A DNA stretch of 64,000 nt from Rutidosis leptorrhynchoides (lineage: Eukaryota > Streptophyta > Magnoliopsida > Asterales > Asteraceae), in NCBI RefSeq assembly GCF_046630445.1, contig NC_092340.1, positions 19,508,001 through 19,572,000 of the forward strand, in the 5' to 3' direction. The translations under genes and the position numbers were made by a program. Below the pieces are notes generated by a model. That model did not search any database, was not told the origin of the DNA, and saw only the letters and a list, made by a program, of their open reading frames with translations. Of this stretch, positions 15,284 through 26,850 are shown in pieces. Every line of letters starts with the position of its first letter. The first letter of the stretch is position 1.

Positions 15284-15585
15284 TTTGTTAAAGTGGGATC
15301 ATATTCATTAAAATAATTGATAACGATAACGTTACTTTCATACAAGGAACATTAAAATATAGACATGTCGAATCAAGCTTTTTAATCTTGTATATTTTTA
15401 CACATGTTAATATTTTAACTGATGAGAAAAGCCTGTTTATATATAATAGTAAGATAAGATAAGATATGTTATGGTAATATGATCAAAAAATCAAGATGAG
15501 TGATTGGTACATTATAAATATTTATTTGTACACTATTTTCTATAAATTGTTTCGTGTGACATCTTCTAGTTGATTGCTAGAGAAA

Positions 15586-15589
<4 letters not shown>

Positions 15590-15650
<61 letters not shown>

Positions 15651-16349
15651 GTAGGATCAAGATGGAAGTAACCATTCGGGGGAAGCGGGGGAAGCAAAAA
15701 CTTTTTTTTTTCGTTTTTTGAAAAAACTTTGTTCACGGACATTATAGATGAGATGAAAATATTAACATTTAGTAGAGACACTTTGTGATAAATGTTTTTA
15801 TTTTGGCGGAAAAACGCTCGAAGAAGTAATATATAACAATTATCGTGTTTTTCGAACGTATTTTGAGGTTTTAGCTATTAGTGTTCAGATATTAGGGTTT
15901 GGATATTAGGGTTTATAGGGTTTAGATATTAGGGTTTAGAAATTTAGAGTTTAGGGTTTAAATTTAGGGTTTAGATTTAGGGTTTAGATTGAGTTTTTAA
16001 CACGAACGGTTTAGAGTTTAGGGTTTAGGGTTTGGTGTTTTGGGTTTATTCCATAAACCCAAAACACCAAACCCTAAACCCTAAACTCTAAACTCTAAAT
16101 CGGGCTAAATTTTAATTCACAAAACATGGAAAAAAAACGTTCATATTCTTCACGAACAATATTATCTTGAATGTTATTTTTGTTGATCGTTTTCCCGTCT
16201 AAATAATAACATTCATCACGAAGTGTCTCTTCTAAATGTTCATATTTTCGTGTGATCTTGATGCCGGAAAAAAAAATTCAAAAAAAATGAATTTTTTTTT
16301 TGCTTCCCCCGCTTCCCCCCGATTGGTTACTTTCACATTGATCCTGCCC

Positions 16350-16442
<93 letters not shown>
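15590..16442. mobile_element. foldback element between (TA)n tracts, telomere-like core
   Basis: The element body (15648-16354) is an imperfect palindrome. The left end GGATCAAGATGGAAGTAACC and GGGGGAAGCGGGGGAAGCAAAA match the inverted right end, and similarity continues inward to a centre near 16051. Pure (TA)n tracts flank it at 15590-15647 and 16355-16442. The inner part holds degenerate TTTAGGG repeats. Insertion into TA microsatellites recalls the rice Micron MITEs, but no homology to them was tested. No transposase is encoded. Confidence 0.75.
15891..16100. repeat. interstitial telomere-like (TTTAGGG)n repeats
   Basis: Plant-type TTTAGGG units, many mutated or interrupted by ATAT, AAAT and GAG, run to 16047. 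The inverted CCCTAAA form continues to about 16100. The dyad at 16041-16061 (TGGGTTTAT and ATAAACCCA with a 3-base loop) is the centre of the foldback element. The units lie inside a mobile element and not at a chromosome end. Confidence 0.85.
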
Positions 16443-16443
<1 letters not shown>

Positions 16444-17084
16444 CGTTAAAAAAATGTTAAAACATATATTATAATAGCTTAAAAAAAGTCAAAAGTTTCA
16501 AATATTAAAACTAAGACCTCTGTAATTTAGTAAAGAAAGAAAAGAATAACTTGGGATAGAATGGAAATATCACTTTTTTTCATTAGCGCACTAAAAGCAA
16601 TATTTCTGATATGAATACGCTCTATGATATTGTATACACACTTGGAAATAATTTTTGTACAAATTAAAAGTGTCCATATCAAACCCACCGACTACCATGT
16701 CATTTCAAAACGACCTACATGATACCTTTTCGTCGTTAGTGCAAGGGTAACCATGATAATAATATTAATATTAAACATATTTATTAAAACATCAGAATTT
16801 AACCAAGAATAGGAGGAGTATATCCTCATCCTGGATTACAATTACAAATATTAGAATCACTCGTACTACAAAACAGAAATCAAACACAAACTGAAAAAAA
16901 AAAACACAAACAAACAAACCCAATGAAAAGGTGTAGTGTAACCAAACGAATCTCAACCGCACATCTTACATCCTCGCAGACGCAAAATTCCACGGTAGTT
17001 CAACCCATAGGTAATCACACCCTCCAACTTTGACTTATTCAACCACACGTACTACTAATATCAAGCACACCCGACCCGCACTTC
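16443..17084 (-). other. 3' flank / probable 3' UTR of the WUN1-like gene
   Basis: No ORF is visible. On the minus strand an AATAAA signal at 16780-16785 lies about 300 bases after the stop codon of the WUN1-like gene and could set its 3' end. The rest shows nothing identifiable. Confidence 0.4.
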
Positions 17085-17659
17085 TTATATCGCAAGTACC
17101 AAACCCGGAACCGACTTCCCGACCCGGTTTGAAAGACTACTTTCCCAAACAAAAGGACAATGAAGTGAAGTAACAGCAACGGATTTAACCGAGTTACTAC
17201 CAAAACGGGTCACAGTTAACGAAGTATTGAAATACTCGCGAACCTGTACATTATTAAACAGAAATTATTAATTCATTTATAAATTAATATTGAAATTGTT
17301 GAATTTGAAACATTTTTTTAGTTATGTACCTGAGTGATTATACCATACGAATTAACAGTCCAGGCGTGAATCCAGGAGATTTCACGAGATTGATCACAGC
17401 CTTCAACGATAACCGTAGATCCAAAGGAGTCAACAGAAAGAGGAACGAATTGAAAAAAGTCAGCGTCGTCGGAATTAACACCGGTGAGCAATCGCATCAT
17501 ATATTGGTGAGAAGGTGGGCCATGGAACCACCATTCAAGGTCAGGGGCTAAAAGTTTGTGAACGGTAGTGACGTCACGGGAGCTTAGGGCATGGTAGAGC
17601 TGGAGCACCACGCTCTTGTTGAAACTGGAATCCTCCAGAACTTCTTGAGAGTTAGCCAG
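17085..17659 (-). CDS. wound-induced protein 1-like (WUN1/SnoaL-like), two exons
   Basis: This is the only convincing host gene. Exon 1 (17330-17659) and exon 2 (17085-17243) join in phase 0 across an 86-bp intron with donor CAG/GTACAT and acceptor CAG/GTT. The product of about 162 residues matches the plant WUN1/WI12 family, single NTF2/SnoaL-fold proteins induced by wounding and senescence: DLEWWFHGPPSHQYMMRLLTG, FVPLSVDSFGSTVIVEGCD and ISWIHAWTV in exon 1, VREYFNTSLTVTR and LSNRVGKSVPGLVLAI in exon 2. Family function is poorly defined. No upstream ATG exists in any frame back to the TATA box. The natural start position has CTG (17657-17659) in good context (G at -3, G at +4, Ala codon next). 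The next in-frame ATG would remove about 53 residues. It is either a CTG-initiated gene or a gene that recently lost its start. Confidence 0.85.
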
Positions 17660-17745
17660 TTCTGTTAAAAGAGGACTTTCTTTGTTAAGTTTTTAGAATA
17701 AGAATAAGATGGGGGTGTTGGATGGCACGGTGGATTGAATTGAGG

Positions 17746-17752
17746 TTTTATA
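17746..17752 (-). promoter_or_regulatory. TATA box of the WUN1-like gene
   Basis: On the minus strand CCTATAAAACC lies about 87 bp before the proposed start codon. This leaves a short 5' UTR of roughly 60 bases. The promoter upstream is limited by a microsatellite from about 17866. Confidence 0.65.
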
Positions 17753-17865
17753 GGAAAGAGGGTGTGAGGTAGTTTTGGTATTTTATGTGTATTTTTCGTG
17801 TTTAATGCGTGCGTGCATGTATAATCTATGTATGTATTATACTTTTCATATACGTACCGAGTAAT

Positions 17866-17972
17866 AAATCTATATCTATCTATCTATTCTATATTCTATT
17901 CTATTCTATATCTATAGTCTATAGTCTATATCTATAGTCTATAGTGTATATATATATATATATATATATATA
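17866..17972. repeat. TCTATA-type microsatellite plus (TA)n
   Basis: Tandem TCTA, TTCTA and TCTATAG units run into a pure TA tract at 17948-17972. The 5' end of Helitron-1 may be hidden here, because Helitrons start with TC. Confidence 0.8.
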
Positions 17973-17984
17973 ATAATAATAACA

Positions 17985-20223
17985 AGAGCAAAAATATGTC
18001 ATTTTAAGGAATCTAAATTAATCTTAGCCATCCATTTAATTAACCATCTTTGATCTTAGCCCTTAATTTTTTCCTAATCTTTCTAATGACCTCATAATCT
18101 TAGCCTTTAATTGTTTGATTACTAAAACACCCTTCTAACCTAGATATGGGCTCTTATTGAAAAATTACACGGGTTAGAAGAACAAAATTAGGGGTTAACG
18201 CACATCTAATTCATTCAACACACACTGCCAGAAAGAAAAAAAAAAAAAAAAAAAAAAAACTGCAGTTAACGCAGCCCTAAATTTTTCTCCCCAAATCGCA
18301 TAAATTCATTTTAGGGTTTGATTGATCAGGCTATTTGAAGATCGATTTTGCAAATCCACTCAAATCAGTAGGCTATATGAAGATAATTATTGTGTGTAAT
18401 ACGTGCAATTAGCTGTACAGACCGTTGATTTCAATGTATACCTTTCTCTTCTTCACCTTTTTTTTACAAATAAATTATCGTACAAATACATATGACTTAG
18501 GAATTGTAACCAACAAGTTCATAGTTTTGTAAATCAAAAGAATGAAGCGAATCGTTTTCTGAAGGTCAATGTAAATTGACAATAAATTCATGCTCGATCT
18601 TTACGGGTCAGTTGATAGTCAAGGTTCTACAACTAATGATATGATTTCAGAACCGTTTCAGTATCCAAATGCGTCCGAAAGCACTCCCAGGTACTAATTT
18701 ATCAATGCATTTGTGTTTTTGGATTTTATAAGATGTTGCATATTATTTTCTTATTTACTTATTTACTCTATACAATCTGATACATTTCTTTGCTACAATC
18801 AGAATACAATTTGATACATTTCTTTGATCTGAAAAGGCATGAAAAGACAAAGAGGAAAGCACTTTATTTTTAACATAGATATGTTCATTTGCAAGATGTT
18901 TCTCCGAGGTGATTCCATCATCATTCATCATTCTATTCATAAACGTGTTGTAAAAGACTAAAAGGTATTGTTCTTTTTCTTTTCTTGATCATCTTTACAT
19001 TTTAGCTTTTTGATTCCAAGATGATGTGGTGTTTACAAACTGACTTGTGATGCAACTTATTGGTGCTTCTGCATTTCAACAATTGTATACAAATAGTTAA
19101 CTTCCAGGTGTTGAATCTGACAATATTTCAAAGACATTACGTCCTGGAAAGAGAAAGTTGTCAACGTGGCAAGTTCATTTAGAGATATATCCTGTAAGTT
19201 TCATATTGCTTTGGCTTATTTAAGTTTATAACTTTCTTGGATCATGCTATGAATCCGTGGCCTATTCCCCTCATTTATATCAGGTGCAATGCATTTGTTT
19301 ACTCTTATTTGGTTTTTTGTAACGCTATATGTGTAGTTATGTAAACTCTCCTATTAGGATACTTGATATTTTCAACAATTTGATATAGATATTATAATTA
19401 AGATTATGAGTAAGAATATATTCATTAAGGGTAGTTAATCAGAGATACCTCTCTGAGAACTTACTTCAAAATATGCCACAATTTCGTAGAAGCTAAAGGA
19501 CTGTTGTTCCTTATAAGGGACAACAAATCAGACTTAGGATAATAGTATCTTTCACAATTTTTGTTGCAGCAAAGATTGCATGACGTTAACACCATTATTA
19601 GTGTTATTGTCCCAAGTATGTGAACACACCACCATGCAACATAGCTCAGACAGTTTAGTGGTTGCTGATATTTTAATTCTGAGATGCTATGCTGGTTTTA
19701 GACATAACGATGGTGTATCATTTTAATTACTTATAATGTACCTTTAATTAATAGCTTTAGTGAACATAAATTAATACAGTACCATTAATGTACACAAATT
19801 ATTTTCCATTAATAGCTTTAATAGCTTTACTACACAAATTATTTTCCATTAATACAGTACCATTAATAGCTTTACTGTACATTATTTTCCATTAATTGAT
19901 CAAGAACTTCTCTAATTATTTGTTGATCCAAGGTGTAACATTATGATGGAATCATACGAATTTGAAGAAAGGTTATAATGGTTAAAAGGTATGGCTCATA
20001 CTTTATAAATTACTTACGGAGTACATTTTATGTATTTAACTTATAGTTATAATCCATATCTAAGCACGTAGGAACTTGATTTGTGAGAAAACTTTCTTGG
20101 GGAGGTTAAATCATTTGGTTAGGCCACTACATGAGTGGGTCACTAAGTGAGCCTGATTTACTTTCTTGTGATGGGTCTAGGGCGGTTTTGGCATGGACGT
20201 GGATGGGTGTGTCAGAAAATTAT
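17985..20223 (+). mobile_element. left part of probable Helitron-1 (5' end uncertain)
   Basis: No complete gene is present. The stretch holds a 22-base A run at about 18239-18260, scattered exon-like pieces with plausible donor and acceptor sites (for example ending at 19195 before GTAAGT, and starting after TTGCAG at about 19571), and a tandem repeat near 19.8 kb. It is inferred to belong to the Helitron whose 3' terminus is at 45944, split by RT-B. The exact 5' TC terminus could not be fixed, and the exon-like pieces are not recognised. Confidence 0.4.
19730..19895. repeat. short tandem repeat, CCATTAATAGCTTTA units
   Basis: Units containing CCATTAATAGCTTTA, TACACAAATTATTTT and ACAGTACCATTAAT recur about three to four times with shuffled order. 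No coding function is apparent. Confidence 0.7.
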
Positions 20224-20960
20224 TGTGATGATCCGGAAAATTTCGACTTATTTTGAACCAAATTCTCGATATGATTTAATATTTCCGACACGATAAGCAA
20301 AGTCTGTAAAACTGAATCTCAAAATTTTTGAACTATTCAATTACCCATCGACTGTTCTCGACGATTCGCGAACAATTATATGTAAAAAGATACATATATA
20401 CACTATAACTTGAAAGTGTAACAAAGTATTAATTGTATGATACTGTGCATAAAACTTATTGGTTTAAATATCTATTTGAATATATATGATAAGTTGGAAT
20501 TGTAATTGTATGAATAACTTGCGATGTGTATTTAAAACGTGTTTATGAATATTAACTTGGTTATTAAACGTTTTGATTTAAAACAATATTATTAAATATA
20601 CTTTGATAGATAACGAGACGATGATTTATAGAAGTAAATGACCAAAACACTCGAATGTATACGTTATATTTCGAGTGATATAGTTTATGGATAGTTAAGT
20701 CTATATTTTGACAAATGTACGAGTCACGAAAGGTAAAGTGCCAGTTTTCTCAGTGTACGAAAGGACGTTCGAAAAACCGGAACCGGGACATATGTCGAGT
20801 GACGACGTACGACTTATCGGAACAAAATTTACAAGTCAAGTAGACAAGAGAATATAATATATTATATAATTAATTAATTTAAATTATATATATAATATAT
20901 ATTATATTTAATTATGTCGACAAGCAAAACAACAAAAAAATTGTGAGCTGGATTTTGGGG

Positions 20961-21009
20961 CCATGCGATCGCATGGGAAATAGGCATAAAACCCATGCGA
21001 TCGCATGGG
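20961..21009 (+). promoter_or_regulatory. paired palindromes upstream of RT-B TATA box
   Basis: CCATGCGATCGCATGG (20961-20976) and CCCATGCGATCGCATGGG (20992-21009) are perfect palindromes 32 bp apart centre to centre. The proximal centre is 29.5 bp before the TATA box. In the 3' LTR the proximal copy (27632-27649) is perfect and the distal copy (27601-27616) has one C-to-A change. The layout recurs in RT-C, RT-D, RT-E and the solo LTRs. Confidence 0.8.
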
Positions 21010-21029
21010 GTCAGATTTCCGGAAAGGTC

Positions 21030-21036
21030 TATAAAT
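21030..21036 (+). promoter_or_regulatory. TATA box of the RT-B 5' LTR
   Basis: TATAAAT in the context GGTCTATAAATTGAA, 20 bases after the second palindrome. The equivalent box of the 3' LTR is at 27670-27676. Confidence 0.65.
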
Positions 21037-21090
21037 TGAATTCGTTTTTGCTCGATTACACATACACATATCCTCACATCCCTCTGCTCT

Positions 21091-21146
<56 letters not shown>

Positions 21147-22825
21147 AATTAATATTATACATAAAATACTACGACGAGGTCATGAGCGTGTCACTTCAAA
21201 ACAAGCTTTTCGAACGGGATAGAGCTAAGGAAATTATGGGTTATAGTTATGGAGGTTATGGGTAATATTCGTGGGTATTGTTTGCAAGTCAAACCTAGTG
21301 TTTATCATCTCTGTTGCTTCTACGTACTTTCCTGCAATATTGAATCACAATATTGATACGTGAGCATTCATATCTTATCTTTTATATATTAATAGTGTAT
21401 ACATGTCTAGTGCTCGAGTATATATGTTTATGCATGCGTGTATGCTAAATTTCGTCGTTAGATAGTTATGATGAATCACGAATTAAATACATATATTACT
21501 GATAAAAGGTATATGATATGCATGTTTTTTGAAAGCTGGCGAAAAATCAATAACTTTTCATTTAGAAATCGTGTAATTTCGATGAACGAATTAAAAGATA
21601 TGGTCAAATGAATTATGATTGACGTTAATTGGAATTGCTTTTGAATCTACAATTAATATTTAAATAACTTGTTTGTAAGATTGATAAATTGGATTTTTGA
21701 ATATTACCAGCCGAGTAAATGAATCCTTATATAAGGCACATCTCGTTTTGTTGAACTATTGTCAAAATTGACTTTTTGAAACGACTTTGGATAACTTTTG
21801 TATGTCGATCTCGAGCATTAGGATTGTGATACACTATGACCTGACCTAGCTTGATAGGTATTTATTGACCAACATATGTTCTCTAGGTTGAGATCTACGG
21901 TTATTTGTTAATCCGAGTTTCGGTCACATTTTGGTGAACGACTTTATATGATGCTAAGGTGAGTTTCATTGATCCATTTTTAATTGCTTTTGCAATATAT
22001 TTTTGGGCTGAGAATACATGCAGTTTATTTTAAACGCAATGGACACAAGTACATACTAAATTCTACACCGAGTTTGAACCGAAAATCCCTTAGCTTTGGT
22101 AACTAGTAATTGTCGGTTATAAGAACCGATGGGCGCGAATAGAGGTATATGGATCCATAGGGCTTGACATCCCCGTCTGTTCCAGGTATAGAAACCCTAG
22201 CCTGAACTATAAAACAGACGTATGTTATTTGAGTTTAATATACGTTGGATTATGTGTATTGTACATGTTGGTTGCATGTATGTTAAAATAGGGGTACTTA
22301 TTATATAGACGTTAAAGCTTAGTTACCAGTGTGCTCAATCTTGTAGAATAATTTGATAAACGTTTCTGGATGAAACAACTGAAATCTTGTGGTCCACCTT
22401 TATATACAGATTATGCGATACATTAAAACTATGAACTCACCAACCTTTGTGTTGACACTTGTTAGCATGTTTATTCTCAGGTTTCCTAGAAGTCTTTCGC
22501 TGTTTGTTTATATTAGACAAGCTATGTGCATGGAGTATTACATGACATATTTTTCAAGGAAACGTTGCATTCACAAAATCATCACCTTGTATCTATTTTG
22601 ACTGCATTGTCAACAGAATTATTATTGTAAACCATTATTTACGGTGATTGTCTATATGTAGAAATCATCCGATGTCGAAAACCTTGGATTTAAGTATTCA
22701 TTTATGGTATACCTTTTTAAAAGAATGCAATGTTTATAAAACATATCATATAGAGGTTAAATACCTCGCTATGAAATCGATGAATGACGTATTCGTCTAT
22801 ATGGATTTGGAGCGATCTTCACAGT

Positions 22826-22837
22826 TGGTATCAGAGC
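22826..22837 (+). other. RT-B primer binding site (tRNA-iMet)
   Basis: TGGTATCAGAGC starts two bases after the LTR. It is followed by a leader block (about 22855-22915) nearly identical to that after the RT-D primer site. Confidence 0.9.
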
Positions 22838-23204
22838 GTTGGTCCTAGCGAATCAGGTCTTGCATTAGTGTGTCTAACTGATAGTTGTTAGGATGCATTA
22901 GTAAGTCTGGACTTCGACTGTGTCTGCATGTCAAAAGTTTTGCTTATCATTTCTTGTCGGAAATTACATGTCTATCATCTTAAGTCTAAACACGTATTAT
23001 TTCATTGATTGCATAGATAGTATAGACAAAATTCATATCTTGGCATATCTATTACAGTAAACTTTGCCTGACATCTTCCGTAAAATCCTCCGTAACTTAT
23101 GGGATTCTGGTATTATAAATATATATGTAAACTATGTATTGAGGAGTACCAAATTAGTCCTATAATCTATTTCATTCCAAAAATCTTTTCCTTGATTACA
23201 CAAA

Positions 23205-23615
23205 ATGGATCCTGTGTCTAGTTCAAATTCCTTAGATTCCGACAGATATTCCTATATGGATTTCCACTCAAGTTCCGAAAGCAGTGTGACCAGAATGGAT
23301 CAACCAATTAGCCATCATCTATTCTGGATGAATTGGGGATGGGTTCGTAGCCTACTTAATCATTGGAGACAAGAAGAATGTGATCCCTTCCATCCACCAC
23401 ATTCCCCTCTTGGCGAAGAACCTGAAGCACTTACCGGCGAGCCTATTCGTAATACTATTTTCTCTCTCATTTCCAGAGTATCTCATCACGATTATATACT
23501 ATCCCATATTTTAAATCTTATTTATCTGATCGTCCGAACCACCGATCATCCCGGTATAATAGAAGAAGTCAACAAGCTTCATGCTCGGGTAGTGGCTTTG
23601 GAGAATATGGTTTAA
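23205..23615 (+). CDS. RT-B pre-gag-type ORF, unknown function
   Basis: A 136-residue frame starting 381 bp after the 5' LTR, in element sense. It has a Ser/Asp-rich N-terminus (MDPVSSSNSLDSDRYSYMDF), a Trp-rich centre, a hydrophobic stretch near residues 100-112 and a short heptad helix ending LHARVVALENMV. After the TAA the same frame continues with two more stops as a Pro/Thr/Ser-rich tail to about 23766, so the original protein was longer. No enzyme motif is visible. Its position, Ser/acidic composition and short coiled coil parallel the pre-gag ORFs of RT-A and RT-C. It is the only recognisable coding remnant in the element. Confidence 0.5.
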   Translation: MDPVSSSNSLDSDRYSYMDFHSSSESSVTRMDQPISHHLFWMNWGWVRSLLNHWRQEECDPFHPPHSPLGEEPEALTGEPIRNTIFSLISRVSHHDYILSHILNLIYLIVRTTDHPGIIEEVNKLHARVVALENMV

Positions 23616-26600
23616 AGGTTACAAACACCAACAGCAGCACCAACAGCATAACCAGTACCACTATCATCAACACCAACAGGACCATTACCACCACCAACAA
23701 CATCTCCATCATACGCTTCAACATCACAATCTGTACCTCGAATATCAACATCATACGCACCATAGATACCAAGGAGTATCAACAACAACAAACGATGAAG
23801 TACGGATTCATAACTTCATCGGAGAAATATCCTACGGCGATTATATAATCTATAATCTTAGAGATTATCTATTCTAGCCCTAACCATAAATCAAATGAGT
23901 GAACCAAAATGATAGAAGGAAGAGTATAAACCCTGACAAATATGGTGCGTAAGGTATAAGCTAGACTTGTTTTACCAACAACATCAACAATACCCTTAGC
24001 CTCACCAGCACAGTCAGTGCTGTCAACATCGTCAGAATCAGCAACACCTCTAACATCACAAGTTTTGCCAGTTCAAGAATCGCCGTGGACATCATTATGA
24101 ATCAATAACGCGTATATTGTATCAACGAAATGTTAACTCATTCTCTCTGAAGAATTTATATGTATATCTTATATATATAAACCATAATAAATCTTTCTGT
24201 ACTAAGAAATTATGTATGGAACTTAACTACTCAGTTAATTCATATTACTAATATGCTGTGATGTACATTCTTCGTTAGCGACTTAATCATCGTTAACTAC
24301 AATCTCTGTTTCAATTCAATGAATCTCGTTTCATAATAAATCAAGTGTATTATTCAATTACATAATTGATTTTACATTTTCATTTTCGATGTACTCGAAA
24401 CTTTCCAGAAAACATCATCTGTGCCTTGTAAGGTTCACAAAATTCCACGAGCACCAACTTCCTTCACCGAGGAATATCAATAAGAATAAATAATGAAGTA
24501 TTAATTTCATTAGTGAAATACTCCGCGAAAATTACGTAATCTCTAATGTTTTAGAGATTATTCATTTCTAATTCAAGTCAAAAATTAAATGAGCTTAATA
24601 TGATATTAACTCATTAAATCTGTATTATATCTGAAGAAAATATACATACATATATTTTCATAAAGACTGTAATGAAAATTCTTTTGTACAAAATATTACT
24701 TGTGAAATCTTTAACGGGTAGGTAATACTCGAAAAATATATAAGTTCACAATTAATATGTTACACTGTACATTCTTCAACTTTGATTAAAAAAATTATTA
24801 ACAATGCTCACAACGATACACAATCGTTTTCATACAAATTCAATTACATATTCTGATATTGACGGATCAGAATCCAAGTCATAACTCTGAACCAGTGACA
24901 TCATTCTTAGATCTCTACATCTTTCAAAGCTATACTTTGACTTCAAAACTGTGCAAGATCCTTTAGCATTGTTTTTACCGAAAATAATCTTGTAATCCCT
25001 TTTCAAAGTATCCAGCTTTACCACACTTCCAACCAGTCAACTTCGACTTTTTAGATTAGCCTTATTATAACCTTGACATATACATTCTTGTTACTGGGGA
25101 ACCTTTCATGTCCCACCACATTAGCAGTAAATTTACCAACAACTTCATTGATCTTTGACCTTCCGAAAAATCATTATACTCATTGAAACCCTATCATTTA
25201 CTCATCCACATCTTGTAACAATAATTGTCATACCAACTACCAGGAATTAGCAATCAGTATTTCGAATTTCGCAGCAATTCTACGCCAACAGTTATATATA
25301 TACATATAATGTCTATCTTCTAGACTTACACACTTCGAATGTAAAGTTTCTGAAAAACACCCTAAACTGCGAAATTAGTTCTCCGAAATTGGAAAAATGC
25401 TGATGAAGCAGCAAAAACTGTAAACGACCTTAACAGTTAAAAGTTTGATGATAAAGAATAGTATGGTGGTAAAGCTGAGAAAAAGAGAAGGTTTAAAACT
25501 GGAAAACGGATTGAGCAGACCATGAAGAAGGCTGTGGACAGATCACAAAGACTAAACCCGCCTTCAAAGAATACAAATGATTCAGTGTCTGCTGAAATCC
25601 TTAGCAAATACCTTGCTCCTTACTCTAAAACCTTTGCGGACAATATTCTTCATCATCATCTTATCTTAAATATTTTAAGATATCATCGTATCTCCCATTA
25701 TAAATATCCTCCATATTTCTGAAGATATTTTCATAACCATTCTTATCCGAAATCATTACCTCTTCGCGCTATCTGTGTTACATCATAAAAGAAACTATTT
25801 TAGTTTCTAAAATCTGAAAAATTCTAAAAAATTGATGTTTTGAAGTAATATTGGGAATTGAAGCATGAGTTAGTATAATATAATGACACTTGATCAACGT
25901 GATTATATTACAGTAAGTCATGCTGAGTTTCTAATGGAACGTGATAAAGGTTCACAGATCACACCCTCATCATGAACCATGTTACATAACTCTTTCATTC
26001 TATATAATCTCTAAATATATCAAGAAAATATTTTCTTGATGATTCGGTCTTTTTCGGATATTCTGGTAATTTGACATATCAAATCGTGCTATTACTTTTC
26101 CTTTCTACTTTGTATATTATGATCATTCGAAACTTCATACCTACGAATTCTGGACCATTATTCGCTTAACTTGAAGTCGGGAAGAGAAAACAAAAGCATG
26201 AAGCTCTGAAATATAATGGAAAATATAAAGCCCGATAACAACTCCGAAATTTACAAACCGTGTATATCGATGCGTATAGCAATATAAAGACACGAGAGAA
26301 TGAAAAACACTATAACCCCAAGGTAATAGTAGAAGAAAATAACTTCCTCTGGTGGCAGATGAAAAAGAAGAATGAAGGATACGATAGCCAGGAAAATATC
26401 AATAATCGGAACTGGATTAAGCATTTTCACAATCTATTGGGATGTATGAAATAAGGAAGAAGATTATAGGAGTGGTTAAAATAAATGAAACGGAAGAGGT
26501 CAATTTTTAGCGAAATATCAGACATAGCAATCGAGGCAGATTACGCATTTAATCAAAGGAAATCTTAATTTCCTTAAATTCCGAAGAATTAAATCTTATT

Positions 26601-26850
26601 TAGATTATGAAGATTTTCTATTCCTTAAATTTCGGAAATCAATCGTTACTACGTCATGAGTTAAAACAAATCTCTATTCTCCATTTCACTCTATTACGAT
26701 AACTTCCCTCGTACGCTTCGAGTAATCAGATTATTTTATCCATATTATTCAACGGTGATAAAATTCTATTTATCAACTCATATTCATCATGAAAACATTT
26801 TTATTGTTAGCCATGACGACCTCACTCAAACTTCGGGACGAAATTTCTTT
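23616..26850 (+). other. RT-B interior without gag-pol
   Basis: AT-rich sequence with only short frames. A 66-residue frame at 25522-25722 starts after a run of charged codons but shows no recognised domain. No DTGA, FIDD or DD35E motif exists on either strand. This is the part where an autonomous relative would carry gag-pol. Confidence 0.7.

Larger units (their letters stand above)
20224..22823 (+). repeat. RT-B 5' LTR
   Basis: A 2.6-kb LTR starting TGTGATGATCC and ending CGATCTTCACA. Its promoter region is at about +740 to +815, leaving some 1.8 kb of transcribed leader inside the LTR. It contains a (TA)n tract at 21094-21142, the shared block ATGGATCCATAGGGCTTGAC at about 22149-22168 and GCATGTTTATTCTCAG (ending 22480) that recurs in the other LTRs. 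Confidence 0.93.

Noticed and set aside
15891-16100. True telomere or chromosome end
   Set aside because: The repeats are degenerate, short and embedded in a palindromic mobile element.
25522-25722. 66-residue ORF in RT-B as a gene
   Set aside because: No recognised domain, no relation to gag-pol, and no support beyond an open frame in AT-rich DNA.
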